Origin: Flavobacterium algicola
Lineage (GTDB): Bacteria > Bacteroidota > Bacteroidia > Flavobacteriales > Flavobacteriaceae
Direction of reading: 5' to 3'
Assembly: GCF_022399565.1 (NCBI RefSeq)
Contig: NZ_JAJTUT010000003.1
Coordinates: 744,001-808,000, forward strand
DNA length: 64,000 nt
Shown: one piece after another, positions 16,589 through 27,833 of the stretch
How positions within the stretch are numbered: the first letter of the stretch is position 1
How the letters are laid out: every line of letters starts with the position of its first letter
The notes under the pieces: generated by a model
The model's database searches: none
What the model was told of the DNA's origin: nothing
Seen by the model: the letters and a program-made list of their open reading frames with translations, nothing else
Made by a program: the position numbers and the translations under genes

Positions 16589-17026
16589 ATGGAACTTATA
16601 TTAAAACAAGACGTTCAAAATTTAGGATTTAAAGACGATGTAGTAAACGTGAAAAACGGATACGGTCGTAACTTCTTAATTCCTCAAGGATTTGCTCATT
16701 TGGCAACTTCTTCTGCGAAAAAAGTATTAGCTGAAAACCTTAAACAAAGAGCTCACAAAGAAGCTAAAGTAGTTGCTGATGCGCAAGCAGTAGCAGAATC
16801 ATTGAAAGCTATCGAAATTAAGATAACTGCAAAAGCAGGTGGTGAAAAATTATTCGGTTCAATCACGAATATTGATATCGCTGCTGCATTAGCAAAAGGT
16901 GGTCAAGAAATTGATAGAAAATTCATCACTAGTGGTATCGTTAAACGTACTGGTAAATACAACGCAAGCGTTCGTTTACATAGAGATGTAATTGTAGATT
17001 TACCTTATGAAATCGTTGCAGAATAA
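16589..17026 (+). CDS. rplI: Large-subunit ribosomal protein bL9
   Basis: 145 residues. The N-terminal rRNA-binding domain is clear (MELILKQDVQNLGFKDDVVNVKNGYGRNFLIPQGFA), followed by the long connecting helix (about 40-75) and the C-terminal domain with GGEKLFGSITNIDIAAAL. It closes the operon 61 bp after rpsR and is followed by an intrinsic terminator. bL9 binds 23S rRNA at the base of the L1 stalk and affects frame maintenance. Confidence 0.97.
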   Translation: MELILKQDVQNLGFKDDVVNVKNGYGRNFLIPQGFAHLATSSAKKVLAENLKQRAHKEAKVVADAQAVAESLKAIEIKITAKAGGEKLFGSITNIDIAAALAKGGQEIDRKFITSGIVKRTGKYNASVRLHRDVIVDLPYEIVAE

Positions 17027-17073
17027 TTAAGGTTTGTTAACTTTTGTTAACAATATTTTAATAAAATATTAAG

Positions 17074-17100
17074 AATCACTCTTCGGAGTGATTTTTTTTT
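17074..17100 (+). terminator. Rho-independent terminator of rpsF-rpsR-rplI
   Basis: Perfect 8-bp stem AATCACTC-TTCG-GAGTGATT (17074-17093) with a stable UUCG tetraloop, followed by T7. It lies 47 bp after the rplI stop. Confidence 0.9.
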
Positions 17101-17103
17101 GGC

Positions 17104-17111
17104 TATTTTTG
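17104..17111 (+). promoter_or_regulatory. Bacteroidota -7 promoter box for the Oar-like receptor
   Basis: TATTTTTG directly after the rplI terminator, 25 bp upstream of the receptor ATG. No clear TTG box is seen at the expected distance, which would fall inside the terminator stem. Confidence 0.55.
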
Positions 17112-17136
17112 AATAACACAACATAAAATAAGCTAA

Positions 17137-20100
17137 ATGAAAAAAATTTTAAATTTATTGTTTTTAGTATTGGGGATGCAGCTAACTATCGCACAAACAA
17201 CTACTTCGAGCATAAGAGGAACAGTAAAGAGTGCCACAGAAGAATTACTACCAGGTGCAACAATCTACGCAGTACACGCTCCTACGGGGACGAAATATTC
17301 TGCAATAACAAATGAAGATGGTCGTTACAATATGCTTAACATGCGAGTTGGGGGACCTTATAAGGTTATAGTATCATATATAGGATATGTTTCTCATACC
17401 TACAGTGAGGTTTTTTTAGAACTTGGAAAACCTTTTTTAATTGATGCTGTATTAAACGACGAAAGTCAACAGCTAGGAGAGGTTATTATAACGGGAACAA
17501 ATAGTAAAGTTTTTGGTAGCGGAAGAACAGGTGCAGAAACAACTATTGGTAGAAAAGAAATAACTTCCTTACCTACAATTTCAAGATCTGCCGAAGATTT
17601 TACACGATTAGAGCCATCTGCTAGTGGAGGATCTTTTGGAGGTAGGAACGATCAATACAACAGTTATTCTTTAAACGGCGCTGTTTTTAATAATCCATTT
17701 GGATTAGATGCTGCTACTCCAGGTGGACAAACGGGTTCTCAGCCTATCTCACTTGATGCTATCGATCAAATTCAAGTAGCTACCGCTCCTTATGATGTTA
17801 CATTATCAGGATTTACGGGAGCTTCTGTAAATGCCGTAACCAAATCAGGAACAAATGAATTTCACGGAACAGCCTATGCTTTTTTTAGAAATCAAGATTT
17901 GACAGGAAGTAAAATTAGAGGTGAAAAGATTTTTGTTCCTTCATTAGAGCAAACGCAAGCCGGTTTTAGTATCGGTGGTCCTATTATTAAAAATAAATTG
18001 TTCTTTTTTGCTAATTATGAAATTGATAAAAGAAGTGATTTAGGATCTAACTTTACCTCAAACAACGGTGATGGCGTTACTGGAATCAATGAGTCAAGGG
18101 TTTTAGAATCAGATTTAGTTGCTGTTTCTACAGCATTGTCAACTTTAGGTTATGATACAGGGGCTTATCAAGGGTTTACTCATAATTCTGATTCTAATAA
18201 AGGAATTATCAAGTTTGACTGGAATATTAATGATGATAACAAATTAGCAGTTATTTATAACTTTTTAGATGCATCCAAAGACAAGCCTGCCCATCCTACG
18301 GCACTAGGTTTTAGAGGACCAAATGCTTCCATCTTGCAATTTCAAAATTCAGGATACCAAATTAATAATAAACTAGATGCTTTTTTAGTTGAATTAAATT
18401 CTAAAATTAGTGAAACAGTTTCTAATAAATTACAAGCTGGTTATACACACTTTAATGATTTTAGAAATCCTTTCTCAAGTCCAGCTCCTGTAATTAATAT
18501 TGAAGATGGATCTGGTGCTAATTATATAATTGCTGGTAATGAGCCATTTTCAATAAACAATACATTAGACCAAAAAGTAATCCAAATAACAAATAACTTG
18601 AGTTATATTACAGGAAATCATTCTTTTACTTTTGGAGCTTCTTTTGAAAAATACCAATTTAAAAATTCTTTTAACTTAGGTGGTTATGATAATTTTGGTA
18701 ATCCAAATGGATATTATGGTACTTTTCCAGGGGCTTCTTATTCAAGTGTCGCTGCTTTTCTAGCAGATGCAGCTAATCCTTTTGCTACAAGTGCGATTGC
18801 GCAAAATTTACAATATGCTCAAGATACTGATGTAACAAAAAACTCTTTTGCTGTCGGTCAAGATAGTGGTTGGAAGTTAGCTGAACTTAATGTTGGTCAA
18901 TTTGCATTGTATGCACAAGATGATTGGAATATCACTGAAACATTTAAATTAGCTTTAGGGTTGAGAATTGACAAGCCGTTGTATTTTAATACGTCTGATA
19001 TGATTCAAAAATATATTGATACTGATAACGGAGCTTCAAGAACAAATAGTACATTATATTACAATCCTCAAACGGGAGCTAATGAGCAGTTAATATCTAC
19101 TACGCTTCCAAGTAATAAATTATTATGGTCACCAAGGTTAGGTTTCAACTGGGATGTTACTGGTGATAAAACAACGCAATTACGAGGAGGAACAGGTATA
19201 TTTACTGGTAAATTGCCATTTGTATGGTTAGGGAATCAGGTAAGTGGATCAGACGATGGCTTTTTTCAAATAATGGATAAAGATTTTAAATGGCCACAAG
19301 TATGGAGATCAAGTTTAGGTTTAGATCATAAATTCGAAAATAATTATATTGCTACTCTTGATGTGTCCTATAATAAAGATAGTAATGGCGTTCATGTTCA
19401 AAATTGGGGATTAGTTAATCCTACAAGTGTTTTAGTAGGTGCTGATAAAAGAGCGATTTATAGTGCAACAGATAAAGGTGCAAATAATGCTTATGTAATG
19501 ACAAATTCAAATAAAGGGTATGTTTTCAACACATCTGTCAAAGTTCAAAAAACATTTGATAACGGTTTGTATACTAGTTTCGCCTATAACTATTTAGTTT
19601 CAAAAGATGTGAACTCCATTGAAGCTGAAATTACTGGAGATGCCTTTGCGTTTAATCCTGCCCTAGGAAATGTGAACGATGCTGTTTTATCTAATTCTAA
19701 GTACGGTGATAAACATCGTTTTATTGGAGTTGCCTCAAAGAAATGGAAATATGGTAAGAATGATAAATGGGCAACTTCGGTTTCTACATTCTTTGAGTAT
19801 GCTCGTGGTGGTCGTTTTAATTATATTTACGGTGGAGATATTAATAATGACGGATTAACAACTAATGATTTACTTTATGTTCCGACAACTGCAGAGATAG
19901 CTACAATGACTTTTACAGGTGGAGCTGCTCAAGGTGAAGCATTTGATAAGTTTATTAATCAAGATGATTATTTGAGCAGTATAAGAGGACAATATACAGA
20001 GCGTTATGGTGCGCTATCGCCATGGAGAGGAAAATGGGATATGAAATTAATTCAGGACTATAACTTCAAACCTAGTTCTGGATCTGATAAAATAAATACC

Positions 20101-20325
20101 ATTCAATTTAGTATTGATGTTTTAAATATCGGAAATTTACTGAATTCAGATTGGGGGTTAGTTCAAGTTCCTACAAGCGTGCAGCCAATTGGTGTGACTC
20201 TTGATGAGGCAACTAAGACAATACCAACATACACTTTTAATGGTACACAAACTAAAACATTTAACTACGATGCTAGTTTATTGTCAAGATGGCAAGCGCA
20301 GTTTGGAATAAGATATATTTTCTAA
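17137..20325 (+). CDS. Oar-like TonB-dependent outer-membrane receptor
   Basis: 1062 residues. Signal peptide about 1-19 (ending LTIAQ), a carboxypeptidase-regulatory-like beta-sandwich domain about 24-105 (SSIRGTVKSATEELLPGATIYA), a plug domain about 115-235 (VIITGTNSKVF, SLDAIDQIQVATAPYDVTLSGFTGASVNAVTKSGTNEFHGTAYAFFRN), then a large beta-barrel ending in the aromatic GIRYIF, as needed for BamA insertion. This is the Oar branch rather than the SusC branch; no SusD-type partner follows. Ligand unknown. It is a stand-alone transcript with its own promoter and terminator. Oar was first described in Myxococcus adhesion and development, and the family also includes protein-secretion receptors. 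Confidence 0.93.
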   Translation: MKKILNLLFLVLGMQLTIAQTTTSSIRGTVKSATEELLPGATIYAVHAPTGTKYSAITNEDGRYNMLNMRVGGPYKVIVSYIGYVSHTYSEVFLELGKPFLIDAVLNDESQQLGEVIITGTNSKVFGSGRTGAETTIGRKEITSLPTISRSAEDFTRLEPSASGGSFGGRNDQYNSYSLNGAVFNNPFGLDAATPGGQTGSQPISLDAIDQIQVATAPYDVTLSGFTGASVNAVTKSGTNEFHGTAYAFFRNQDLTGSKIRGEKIFVPSLEQTQAGFSIGGPIIKNKLFFFANYEIDKRSDLGSNFTSNNGDGVTGINESRVLESDLVAVSTALSTLGYDTGAYQGFTHNSDSNKGIIKFDWNINDDNKLAVIYNFLDASKDKPAHPTALGFRGPNASILQFQNSGYQINNKLDAFLVELNSKISETVSNKLQAGYTHFNDFRNPFSSPAPVINIEDGSGANYIIAGNEPFSINNTLDQKVIQITNNLSYITGNHSFTFGASFEKYQFKNSFNLGGYDNFGNPNGYYGTFPGASYSSVAAFLADAANPFATSAIAQNLQYAQDTDVTKNSFAVGQDSGWKLAELNVGQFALYAQDDWNITETFKLALGLRIDKPLYFNTSDMIQKYIDTDNGASRTNSTLYYNPQTGANEQLISTTLPSNKLLWSPRLGFNWDVTGDKTTQLRGGTGIFTGKLPFVWLGNQVSGSDDGFFQIMDKDFKWPQVWRSSLGLDHKFENNYIATLDVSYNKDSNGVHVQNWGLVNPTSVLVGADKRAIYSATDKGANNAYVMTNSNKGYVFNTSVKVQKTFDNGLYTSFAYNYLVSKDVNSIEAEITGDAFAFNPALGNVNDAVLSNSKYGDKHRFIGVASKKWKYGKNDKWATSVSTFFEYARGGRFNYIYGGDINNDGLTTNDLLYVPTTAEIATMTFTGGAAQGEAFDKFINQDDYLSSIRGQYTERYGALSPWRGKWDMKLIQDYNFKPSSGSDKINTIQFSIDVLNIGNLLNSDWGLVQVPTSVQPIGVTLDEATKTIPTYTFNGTQTKTFNYDASLLSRWQAQFGIRYIF

Positions 20326-20348
20326 GACTTAGCTAAAATTTTTTTTTT

Positions 20349-20378
20349 GAAAAGCCTTCTTGCAAAAGAGGGCTTTTC
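20349..20378 (+). terminator. Rho-independent terminator of the Oar-like gene
   Basis: 12-bp stem with one G/T wobble (GAAAAGCCTTCT at 20349-20360 with 20367-20378), loop TGCAAA, preceded by T8 and followed by a T-rich tract. It can act in both directions. Confidence 0.85.
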
Positions 20379-20391
20379 TATTTTTATATTT

Positions 20392-20399
20392 TAAATTTG
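20392..20399 (+). promoter_or_regulatory. Bacteroidota -7 promoter box upstream of the DUF6495-like gene
   Basis: TAAATTTG, exact TAnnTTTG match, 55 bp upstream of the ATG at 20455; no convincing -33 box. Confidence 0.45.
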
Positions 20400-20454
20400 C
20401 ACGTTCTTGAACGAATGTTTATTCGATAATAGTATTTTAAATAAAAATAAGTAG

Positions 20455-20928
20455 ATGAAATATAGCAGACTTACAAAGGAGCAATTTGAAGAATTAACGC
20501 AGGAGTTTACCAACTTCTTGGCAACACAAACGATTGATAAAGCAGAATGGGATAAAATTAAAGCTGAAAAACCTGATGTAGCCGAGCAAGAACTAGATGT
20601 TTTCTCTGATTTGATTTGGGAAGGAGTTCTTAATAAGGCCGAATATTTAGAGCATTTTTCTAAAAATCACATTTTTCTCTTTCAAACCTTTGATACGTAT
20701 ATCAATTCAATTGTTTTAAAATCACTAGTACCCGAAGTAGATTTCTTGACAAATGAAGGTCTGCAATGGTTGAGTGACAACATGTTTAAAGATACGATCG
20801 AAATGAAAGTGGGTAAAAAAGAATTTTCAGATGAACGTAACGTTTCCTTATTTGCGCTTATTCAGCAAGGTGCATTTTTAAGTGACGGACAATTATACAA
20901 GCAAATAAATACGATTATTGAATCGTAA
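20455..20928 (+). CDS. Conserved Bacteroidota protein (DUF6495-like), 157 aa
   Basis: 157 residues, acidic, mostly helical, no signal peptide or membrane segment. It contains WDKIKAEKPDVAEQELDVFSDLIWEGVLNKAEYLEHFSKNHIFLF, a pattern I associate with a conserved Bacteroidota family of unknown function (DUF6495 as far as I recall). The strong composition match with its neighbours and the following terminator support a real gene. It sits between the Oar-like receptor and ligA, separated from each by terminators, so it is probably a single-gene transcript. Confidence 0.8.
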   Translation: MKYSRLTKEQFEELTQEFTNFLATQTIDKAEWDKIKAEKPDVAEQELDVFSDLIWEGVLNKAEYLEHFSKNHIFLFQTFDTYINSIVLKSLVPEVDFLTNEGLQWLSDNMFKDTIEMKVGKKEFSDERNVSLFALIQQGAFLSDGQLYKQINTIIES

Positions 20929-20949
20929 TTTTGGCATTATTTCTTTTAA

Positions 20950-23001
<2,052 letters not shown>

Positions 23002-23172
23002 TGGTAAATTCAATATCTATACTGAATCAAATCTTAAAGTTTGTTATATCTTAAAAAAATAATGTAGGCAGAATTAGTTTTGTAAGTAGATGTGTAAGAG
23101 TAGATAAGTTAGTTGATATTTCTATCAAATAGACCTTATTTACTGGGTATAATTATAGGAATAAATTATCTC

Positions 23173-23278
23173 TTATAGCCCCGATTGAAGTGGTATCCTC
23201 TTGCTCCCAAATTTTGGGGAGGAAGAGATAAAGCTGAAAGCGGGTACAATCGTGATCTAAAATAGGTTGTTGTGCTCC
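23173..23278 (+). repeat. Dispersed hairpin element, copy C (short form)
   Basis: Lies in the 357-bp gap between ligA and cvfB, in the opposite orientation to copies A and B. Reads TTATAGCCCCGATTGAAGTGGTATCCTCTT, a CTCCCAAA/TTTTGGGGAG hairpin, GAAGAGATAAAGC, AGCGGGTAC, and ends GTGCTCC. Each box corresponds to a box of copy A read in reverse complement, including the GGAGCAC end. Confidence 0.75.
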
Positions 23279-23329
23279 TTAAATTAAAATTGGTCATAAT
23301 AAGTAGGGGCTTCCTATTTTCAAACTTCG

Positions 23330-23337
23330 TACCTTTG
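23330..23337 (+). promoter_or_regulatory. Bacteroidota -7 promoter box for cvfB
   Basis: TACCTTTG, exact consensus, 21 bp upstream of the ATG at 23359. It lies inside the longer open frame that begins at 23272 and so argues for the downstream start. Confidence 0.6.
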
Positions 23338-23358
23338 CACCTTAGAAAATTAGAAGAA

Positions 23359-24219
23359 ATGATTAAAATAGGAAAATACAATGCGCTGAAGATTTTAAGA
23401 GATACCCAAGTGGGGTTGTTTTTGGGTGATGCCGAAAAAGATCCTGAAGGTATTCATGACGTGCTTTTACCTAATAAATATGTACCAAATGTTTTTGAAA
23501 TAGGAGAAGAACTTATTGTTTTTGTTTACCTAGATCATGAACAACGTCCTGTGGCAACTACTCTAGAGCCTTATATTTTATTGAATGAATTTGCGCTGTT
23601 GCGTGTGAACTATACCAATCAAATTGGTGCTTTTATGGACTGGGGAATGGAGAAAGACATTCTGGTTCCTTTTAAAGAGCAAGCACGTCCTATGGAAAAA
23701 GGAAAGCGATACTTGGTTTACTTGTACATGGACGAAAAGACAAATCGTTTAGTAGCTTCGAGTAAGACAAATCAGTTTTTGAAAAACGAAGTATTGACAG
23801 TTGAAAAAGGTGAGGAAGTTGATTTGATTGTTTCTCATATCACTGAGATTGGTATTAATGTTATCATTAACGAGCAACATAAGGGATTACTGTACAAAGA
23901 TGAAGTTTATGATGACGCTATTCGTACGGGTGATCGTATGAGAGGTTTTATAAAAAATATACGACCAGATAATAAGATTGATGTAGCATTACAGGAACAA
24001 GGATACGCAAGTATAGAACCAAATGCAGATTTAATTCTGAATGAACTGCGCGCTAGCCGTGGCTTTTTGAGACTAAATGACAAATCACATCCTGAAGATA
24101 TAAAAACCGTGTTGAAAATGAGTAAAAAGATTTTCAAAAAAGCAATTGGTGCTCTGTATAGAGAGAAATTGATCGAAATAAAAGAAGACGGTATTTACTT
24201 GGTCGAGTCGGCATTGTAG
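23359..24219 (+). CDS. cvfB: CvfB-type S1 RNA-binding protein
   Basis: 286 residues from the ATG at 23359 (MIKIGKYNALKILRDTQVGLFLGD); the frame stays open to 23272, but those 29 codons precede the promoter and are not family-like. CvfB proteins have three S1 domains and a winged-helix end. Here the repeats are visible as VGLFLGDAEKDPEGIHDVLLP, IGAFMDWGMEKDILVPFKEQ and the SHITEIGINVIINEQHKGLLY region, then LRASRGFLRLNDKSHPEDIKTVLKMSKKIFKKAIGALYREKLIEI for the C-terminal wing. The family binds RNA and affects virulence gene expression in Staphylococcus; role in flavobacteria is unknown. An intrinsic terminator follows. Confidence 0.92.
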   Translation: MIKIGKYNALKILRDTQVGLFLGDAEKDPEGIHDVLLPNKYVPNVFEIGEELIVFVYLDHEQRPVATTLEPYILLNEFALLRVNYTNQIGAFMDWGMEKDILVPFKEQARPMEKGKRYLVYLYMDEKTNRLVASSKTNQFLKNEVLTVEKGEEVDLIVSHITEIGINVIINEQHKGLLYKDEVYDDAIRTGDRMRGFIKNIRPDNKIDVALQEQGYASIEPNADLILNELRASRGFLRLNDKSHPEDIKTVLKMSKKIFKKAIGALYREKLIEIKEDGIYLVESAL

Positions 24220-24227
24220 TAAAAAAA

Positions 24228-24258
24228 AGAAAGACTAATCAATTTGATTAGTCTTTCT
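24228..24258. terminator. Rho-independent terminator after cvfB
   Basis: 13-bp perfect stem AGAAAGACTAATC/GATTAGTCTTTCT (24228-24240 with 24246-24258), loop AATTT, preceded by A8 on the + strand. Flanking A and T runs let it act for cvfB and possibly for the minus-strand gene to the right. Confidence 0.8.
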
Positions 24259-24298
24259 CTTATTTAGTAGCATTTCGTAATCTTGAAATGCAATAATT

Positions 24299-24435
24299 TT
24301 AATAAATGGAAACCCAATCTGCCGTTTCCTTTTTGTAAATTTTCTTTATCTTTTTAAACTTCCAAAATTATTACAATACCTTTCTACAAAATAGCCGTTG
24401 GTTTTTAATAACGTCTTTAGATTGTACTTCTTCAT
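24299..24435 (-). pseudogene. Possible frameshifted micro-ORF in the cvfB/kinase gap
   Basis: The 613-bp gap 24220-24832 has no full gene. On the minus strand an ATG at 24435 opens MKKYNLKTLLKTNGYFVERY... and stops after 29 codons (24346-24348). A one-base change in the TTT/AAAA run near 24355 would join it to a second frame ending ...KKETADWVSIY at 24299. The combined 45-residue peptide is plausible but I recognise no family, and AT-rich DNA produces such frames by chance. Nothing else structured is seen between 24436 and 24832. Confidence 0.2.
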
Positions 24436-24832
24436 TTTAATGATTTACAAAATCAAGTATAGTAATCTAACTTTTAACCTTTGGTGTTTCCAGAGTAAAT
24501 TGAAATCAATCTTAGCGTTCCCTGTTGAGGCTCTTTTCTTCCGAATGTTATATTTAGTACCGTACAAAAAAGAGTGATAAAGTGTGATGTGTTTCTCAAA
24601 AATTCTTTTTTTAGGTTAATAATTCAGTGAAATTATAAATAGTTAGTCGGTAATCTTATTATTAATCTATGCTTTAACTAACTATGTCTAAGGTACTCAT
24701 AAAAAAGTGTTCTACAATGCAAAAAGTAATTTTATTAATTGAATTTTAACAGTTGAGCACGATTAACGCGATAAGGATTACCATATTTTAGAAATTCATA
24801 GCCATCAACAAGCTAATCTGCTCATTTCTAAA

Positions 24833-25702
24833 TTATGAAGATCGAATACTCTCTGATTTAGTCACTATTTCCTGAATGATTGTATCTAGCTCATTACTTG
24901 AGATGATAATATTTTCGATAAAAAATTTCTTTTCCTCATCAGTAAGGCTAAAATCTTTTAATAAGTAGGTAATTGCCATTAATCTAGAAAGCGGTGCTCT
25001 AACCACATGCGACTGTATCCAGGTAATCTCTTTCAACAGTTCGTTCTGCTTATCAATTTTTTCATAATGCTCAATACTTTTTTTAAAGCTTTCATCAAGA
25101 CCTTTAAAAAGTTGTGGAACCAAAGCAGACATCAGTAAGCTCAGGAATATTAGGTTAGAGAACACAGCAAATAAGACAGTAGATTCAAATATTATTGCTG
25201 GGTCTGGTAAAATGTTATTTGAGATAAGAACGATATATGTTACAGATATAGCAATATTGATATATGCTGGAGTGTACTGGTTGTCGAAAGTAAAAATGAA
25301 CAAGGATAGGAAGCAAGTTGCTAGTAGAAACAAAGTACTGTTTAGCCCCGCATAGTAAACAAGGAACGTACTTAAGGTATAAGCAGTCGTTATAAATATC
25401 GTTTTTCGATTTTTTAAGGGGATATTTTTTTTGAAAGCAATAATGCAGGTTAGTAAAACTGCGGCTATATCAACAATAATCATAGTGTACAATTCCATTT
25501 TGTACGACCATATCAGTGATGGAATCAATGCAATTAAACTGAGTGGTAAAATATAAAGTATGGTATTTGCAAACATATCATCTTGCCAATATTTTAAATC
25601 TTTCTTTTTTGAGCAAGAGATTAAGATATTATTTCTGATGTAAGTAGCATATTTTAACCATAAATTCATTGGTCTGGTAGTGGTTATAAGGTTGGCTATC
25701 AT
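24833..25702 (-). CDS. Membrane HisKA protein lacking a kinase catalytic domain
   Basis: 289 residues (an alternative start is M12). About six hydrophobic helices span residues 45-195, followed by a short coiled coil (EHYEKIDKQNELLKEITWIQ) and a HisKA phospho-acceptor helix pair with H232 in SHVVRAPLSRLMAI. The protein stops 57 residues after the histidine, so the HATPase_c domain that would phosphorylate it is absent. The sequence downstream (to about 24.2 kb) shows no HATPase remnant in any frame, so this looks like a genuine short architecture rather than a fresh truncation. It may act as a phosphotransfer partner or a dimerisation partner of another kinase; this is inference. It stands alone. 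Confidence 0.75.
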   Translation of the reverse strand: MIANLITTTRPMNLWLKYATYIRNNILISCSKKKDLKYWQDDMFANTILYILPLSLIALIPSLIWSYKMELYTMIIVDIAAVLLTCIIAFKKNIPLKNRKTIFITTAYTLSTFLVYYAGLNSTLFLLATCFLSLFIFTFDNQYTPAYINIAISVTYIVLISNNILPDPAIIFESTVLFAVFSNLIFLSLLMSALVPQLFKGLDESFKKSIEHYEKIDKQNELLKEITWIQSHVVRAPLSRLMAITYLLKDFSLTDEEKKFFIENIIISSNELDTIIQEIVTKSESIRSS

Positions 25703-25859
25703 GGTAAATATAACGAATTTTAACCAGAAAAGCCAAAATATCTTACGTTTAAATGGGGTTTGCTTTGAATCATTTGGTCATTTAATGACTAAATAAAAAG
25801 CTGGATACCCAAAATGCAAAGAAAATGATTTAATTTTACGCTATCAATTTAAAAACAGA

Positions 25860-26696
25860 ATGACAATGGATTGGATTACTGCCAAAGAATACGAAGATAT
25901 CACCTATAAGAAGTGCAATGGAGTTGCCAGAATTGCTTTTAATCGTCCTAATGTACGCAATGCTTTTCGACCGAAAACAACTTCAGAATTGTATGATGCT
26001 TTTTACAATGCACAAGAAGATACTTCTATTGGAGTTGTTTTACTTAGTGCAGAAGGACCTTCTACAAAAGATGGTGTTTATTCTTTTTGCAGTGGAGGTG
26101 ACCAAAATGCGCGTGGACATCAAGGGTATGTAGGAGAAGATGGTCAACACCGTTTAAATATATTAGAGGTGCAGCGTTTAATACGTTTTATGCCAAAAGT
26201 CGTGATTGCTGTTGTTCCAGGATGGGCTGTTGGTGGTGGTCACAGTCTTCATGTAGTTTGCGATATGACATTGGCTAGTAAAGAGCATGCTATTTTTAAA
26301 CAAACAGATGCCGATGTAACAAGTTTTGACGGAGGTTATGGATCTGCGTATTTGGCTAAAATGGTGGGTCAAAAGAAAGCAAGAGAAATTTTCTTTCTAG
26401 GACGAAATTATTCTGCTCAAGAAGCATTTGAAATGGGAATGGTCAATGCTGTAATACCACACGATGAATTAGAAGATACTGCCTATGAATGGGCGCAAGA
26501 AATATTAGCTAAATCACCTACGTCAATCAAAATGTTGAAGTTTGCAATGAACTTGACAGATGACGGTATGGTTGGTCAACAAGTTTTTGCAGGCGAAGCT
26601 ACAAGATTAGCCTATATGACAGAAGAAGCAAAGGAGGGTAGAAATGCTTTCTTGGAGAAGAGAAAACCAAATTTTGAGAAAAAATGGTTACCATAA
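25860..26696 (+). CDS. menB: 1,4-Dihydroxy-2-naphthoyl-CoA synthase MenB
   Basis: 278 residues, crotonase fold. MenB-specific features: SFCSGGDQNARG (oxyanion-hole loop with the GGDQ), PGWAVGGGHSLHVVCDMTLAS, and QTDADVTSFDGGYGSAYLAKMVGQKKAREIFFLGR. The enzyme closes the second ring of the naphthoquinone from o-succinylbenzoyl-CoA in menaquinone synthesis. Type with Asp in SFDGGYGSA is typical of the bicarbonate-independent or dependent split, which I cannot settle by eye. menA follows 64 bp later and menC about 3 kb later, but menD, menE and menF are not in the window. Confidence 0.96.
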   Translation: MTMDWITAKEYEDITYKKCNGVARIAFNRPNVRNAFRPKTTSELYDAFYNAQEDTSIGVVLLSAEGPSTKDGVYSFCSGGDQNARGHQGYVGEDGQHRLNILEVQRLIRFMPKVVIAVVPGWAVGGGHSLHVVCDMTLASKEHAIFKQTDADVTSFDGGYGSAYLAKMVGQKKAREIFFLGRNYSAQEAFEMGMVNAVIPHDELEDTAYEWAQEILAKSPTSIKMLKFAMNLTDDGMVGQQVFAGEATRLAYMTEEAKEGRNAFLEKRKPNFEKKWLP

Positions 26697-26760
26697 TAAT
26701 TACAACTTTTATATAATTATAAGTTGTACAGTCTTTAGATGACGAAATAAAATAAATAAA

Positions 26761-27723
26761 ATGAAACATTGGATTGAAGCCGCAAGATTGCGCACTTTAC
26801 CATTATCTGTATCTGGAATAATTGTTGGAAGTATGTACGCGCTCTCACATCCTACAGCCATAGAATTAACTCCTTCAGACGTATTTGATTGGAATATTTT
26901 CGGTTTTGCACTTCTTACAACATTAGGCTTGCAGGTATTGTCAAATTTTGCCAATGATTATGGAGATGGAGTGAAGGGAACCGACAATGATGATCGTGTT
27001 GGACCAAAACGCGCTATTCAAAGTGGGATCATTACCGCTCCTGCCATGAAGAAGGCTATAATGATCACCTCAATATTAACATTAATTGCGGCAGTATCTT
27101 TAATATACTATTCCTTTGGTCAGGACAATGTAGTTTATTCTGTATTCTTTTTGATATTGGGTATATTGGCAATTATATCGGCTATTCGTTACACAGTTGG
27201 TAACTCTGCTTATGGGTACAAAGGATATGGGGATTTATTTGTATTTGTATTTTTTGGTCTTGTGAGTACTTTGGGTGTCAATTTTTTATATTCAAAAGAA
27301 CTTGATGTCTTACTTTTTCTTCCTGCTACAGCTATTGGATTGCTAAGCGTTGGAGTTTTGAATTTAAATAACATGCGAGATGAGGAGTCGGATAGAAAAT
27401 CAAATAAGAATACAATCGTAGTTAAACTGGGAGGAGCAAAAGCCAGAATTTATCACTATTTCTTGATCATATCAGCAATGGTTTTGGTCTTACTATTTGC
27501 CATTTTAGAGGACTTTAACTTTGATCAATACCTGTTTTTATTAGCCTATATACCTTTAATTAAACATTTAAGTGTCGTGTCTAAGAATAAGAACCCTAAA
27601 GAATTAGATCCAGAATTAAAAAAAGTAGCTTTAAGTACTTTCGTACTTTCAGTTTTACTTTCGTTAGGAATGATTTTCTTTTTTTCAGACATCGTTGTGA
27701 ATCTTTTTCTTGGCGGTAGATAA
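26761..27723 (+). CDS. menA: 1,4-Dihydroxy-2-naphthoate prenyltransferase MenA
   Basis: 320 residues with about eight or nine membrane helices. It has the UbiA-superfamily Asp-rich motifs: NFANDYGDGVKGTDND (62-77), followed by GPKRAIQSG, and the second NNMRDEESDRKSNKNT (about 203-218). MenA attaches the polyprenyl tail to DHNA at the membrane, giving demethylmenaquinone. It lies directly downstream of menB and probably shares its transcript. The N-terminus MKHWIEAARLRTLPLSVSG is standard for the family. Confidence 0.95.
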   Translation: MKHWIEAARLRTLPLSVSGIIVGSMYALSHPTAIELTPSDVFDWNIFGFALLTTLGLQVLSNFANDYGDGVKGTDNDDRVGPKRAIQSGIITAPAMKKAIMITSILTLIAAVSLIYYSFGQDNVVYSVFFLILGILAIISAIRYTVGNSAYGYKGYGDLFVFVFFGLVSTLGVNFLYSKELDVLLFLPATAIGLLSVGVLNLNNMRDEESDRKSNKNTIVVKLGGAKARIYHYFLIISAMVLVLLFAILEDFNFDQYLFLLAYIPLIKHLSVVSKNKNPKELDPELKKVALSTFVLSVLLSLGMIFFFSDIVVNLFLGGR

Positions 27724-27833
27724 CTGAAAAAAATTTCTGTGAAATTACAACTGAAGTTATTTTACAAATTAAAATAAGAACGATTACTGCAAAGGCAGTT
27801 TAAGATATAGTAGTAATACATAAAATTAAAGTC

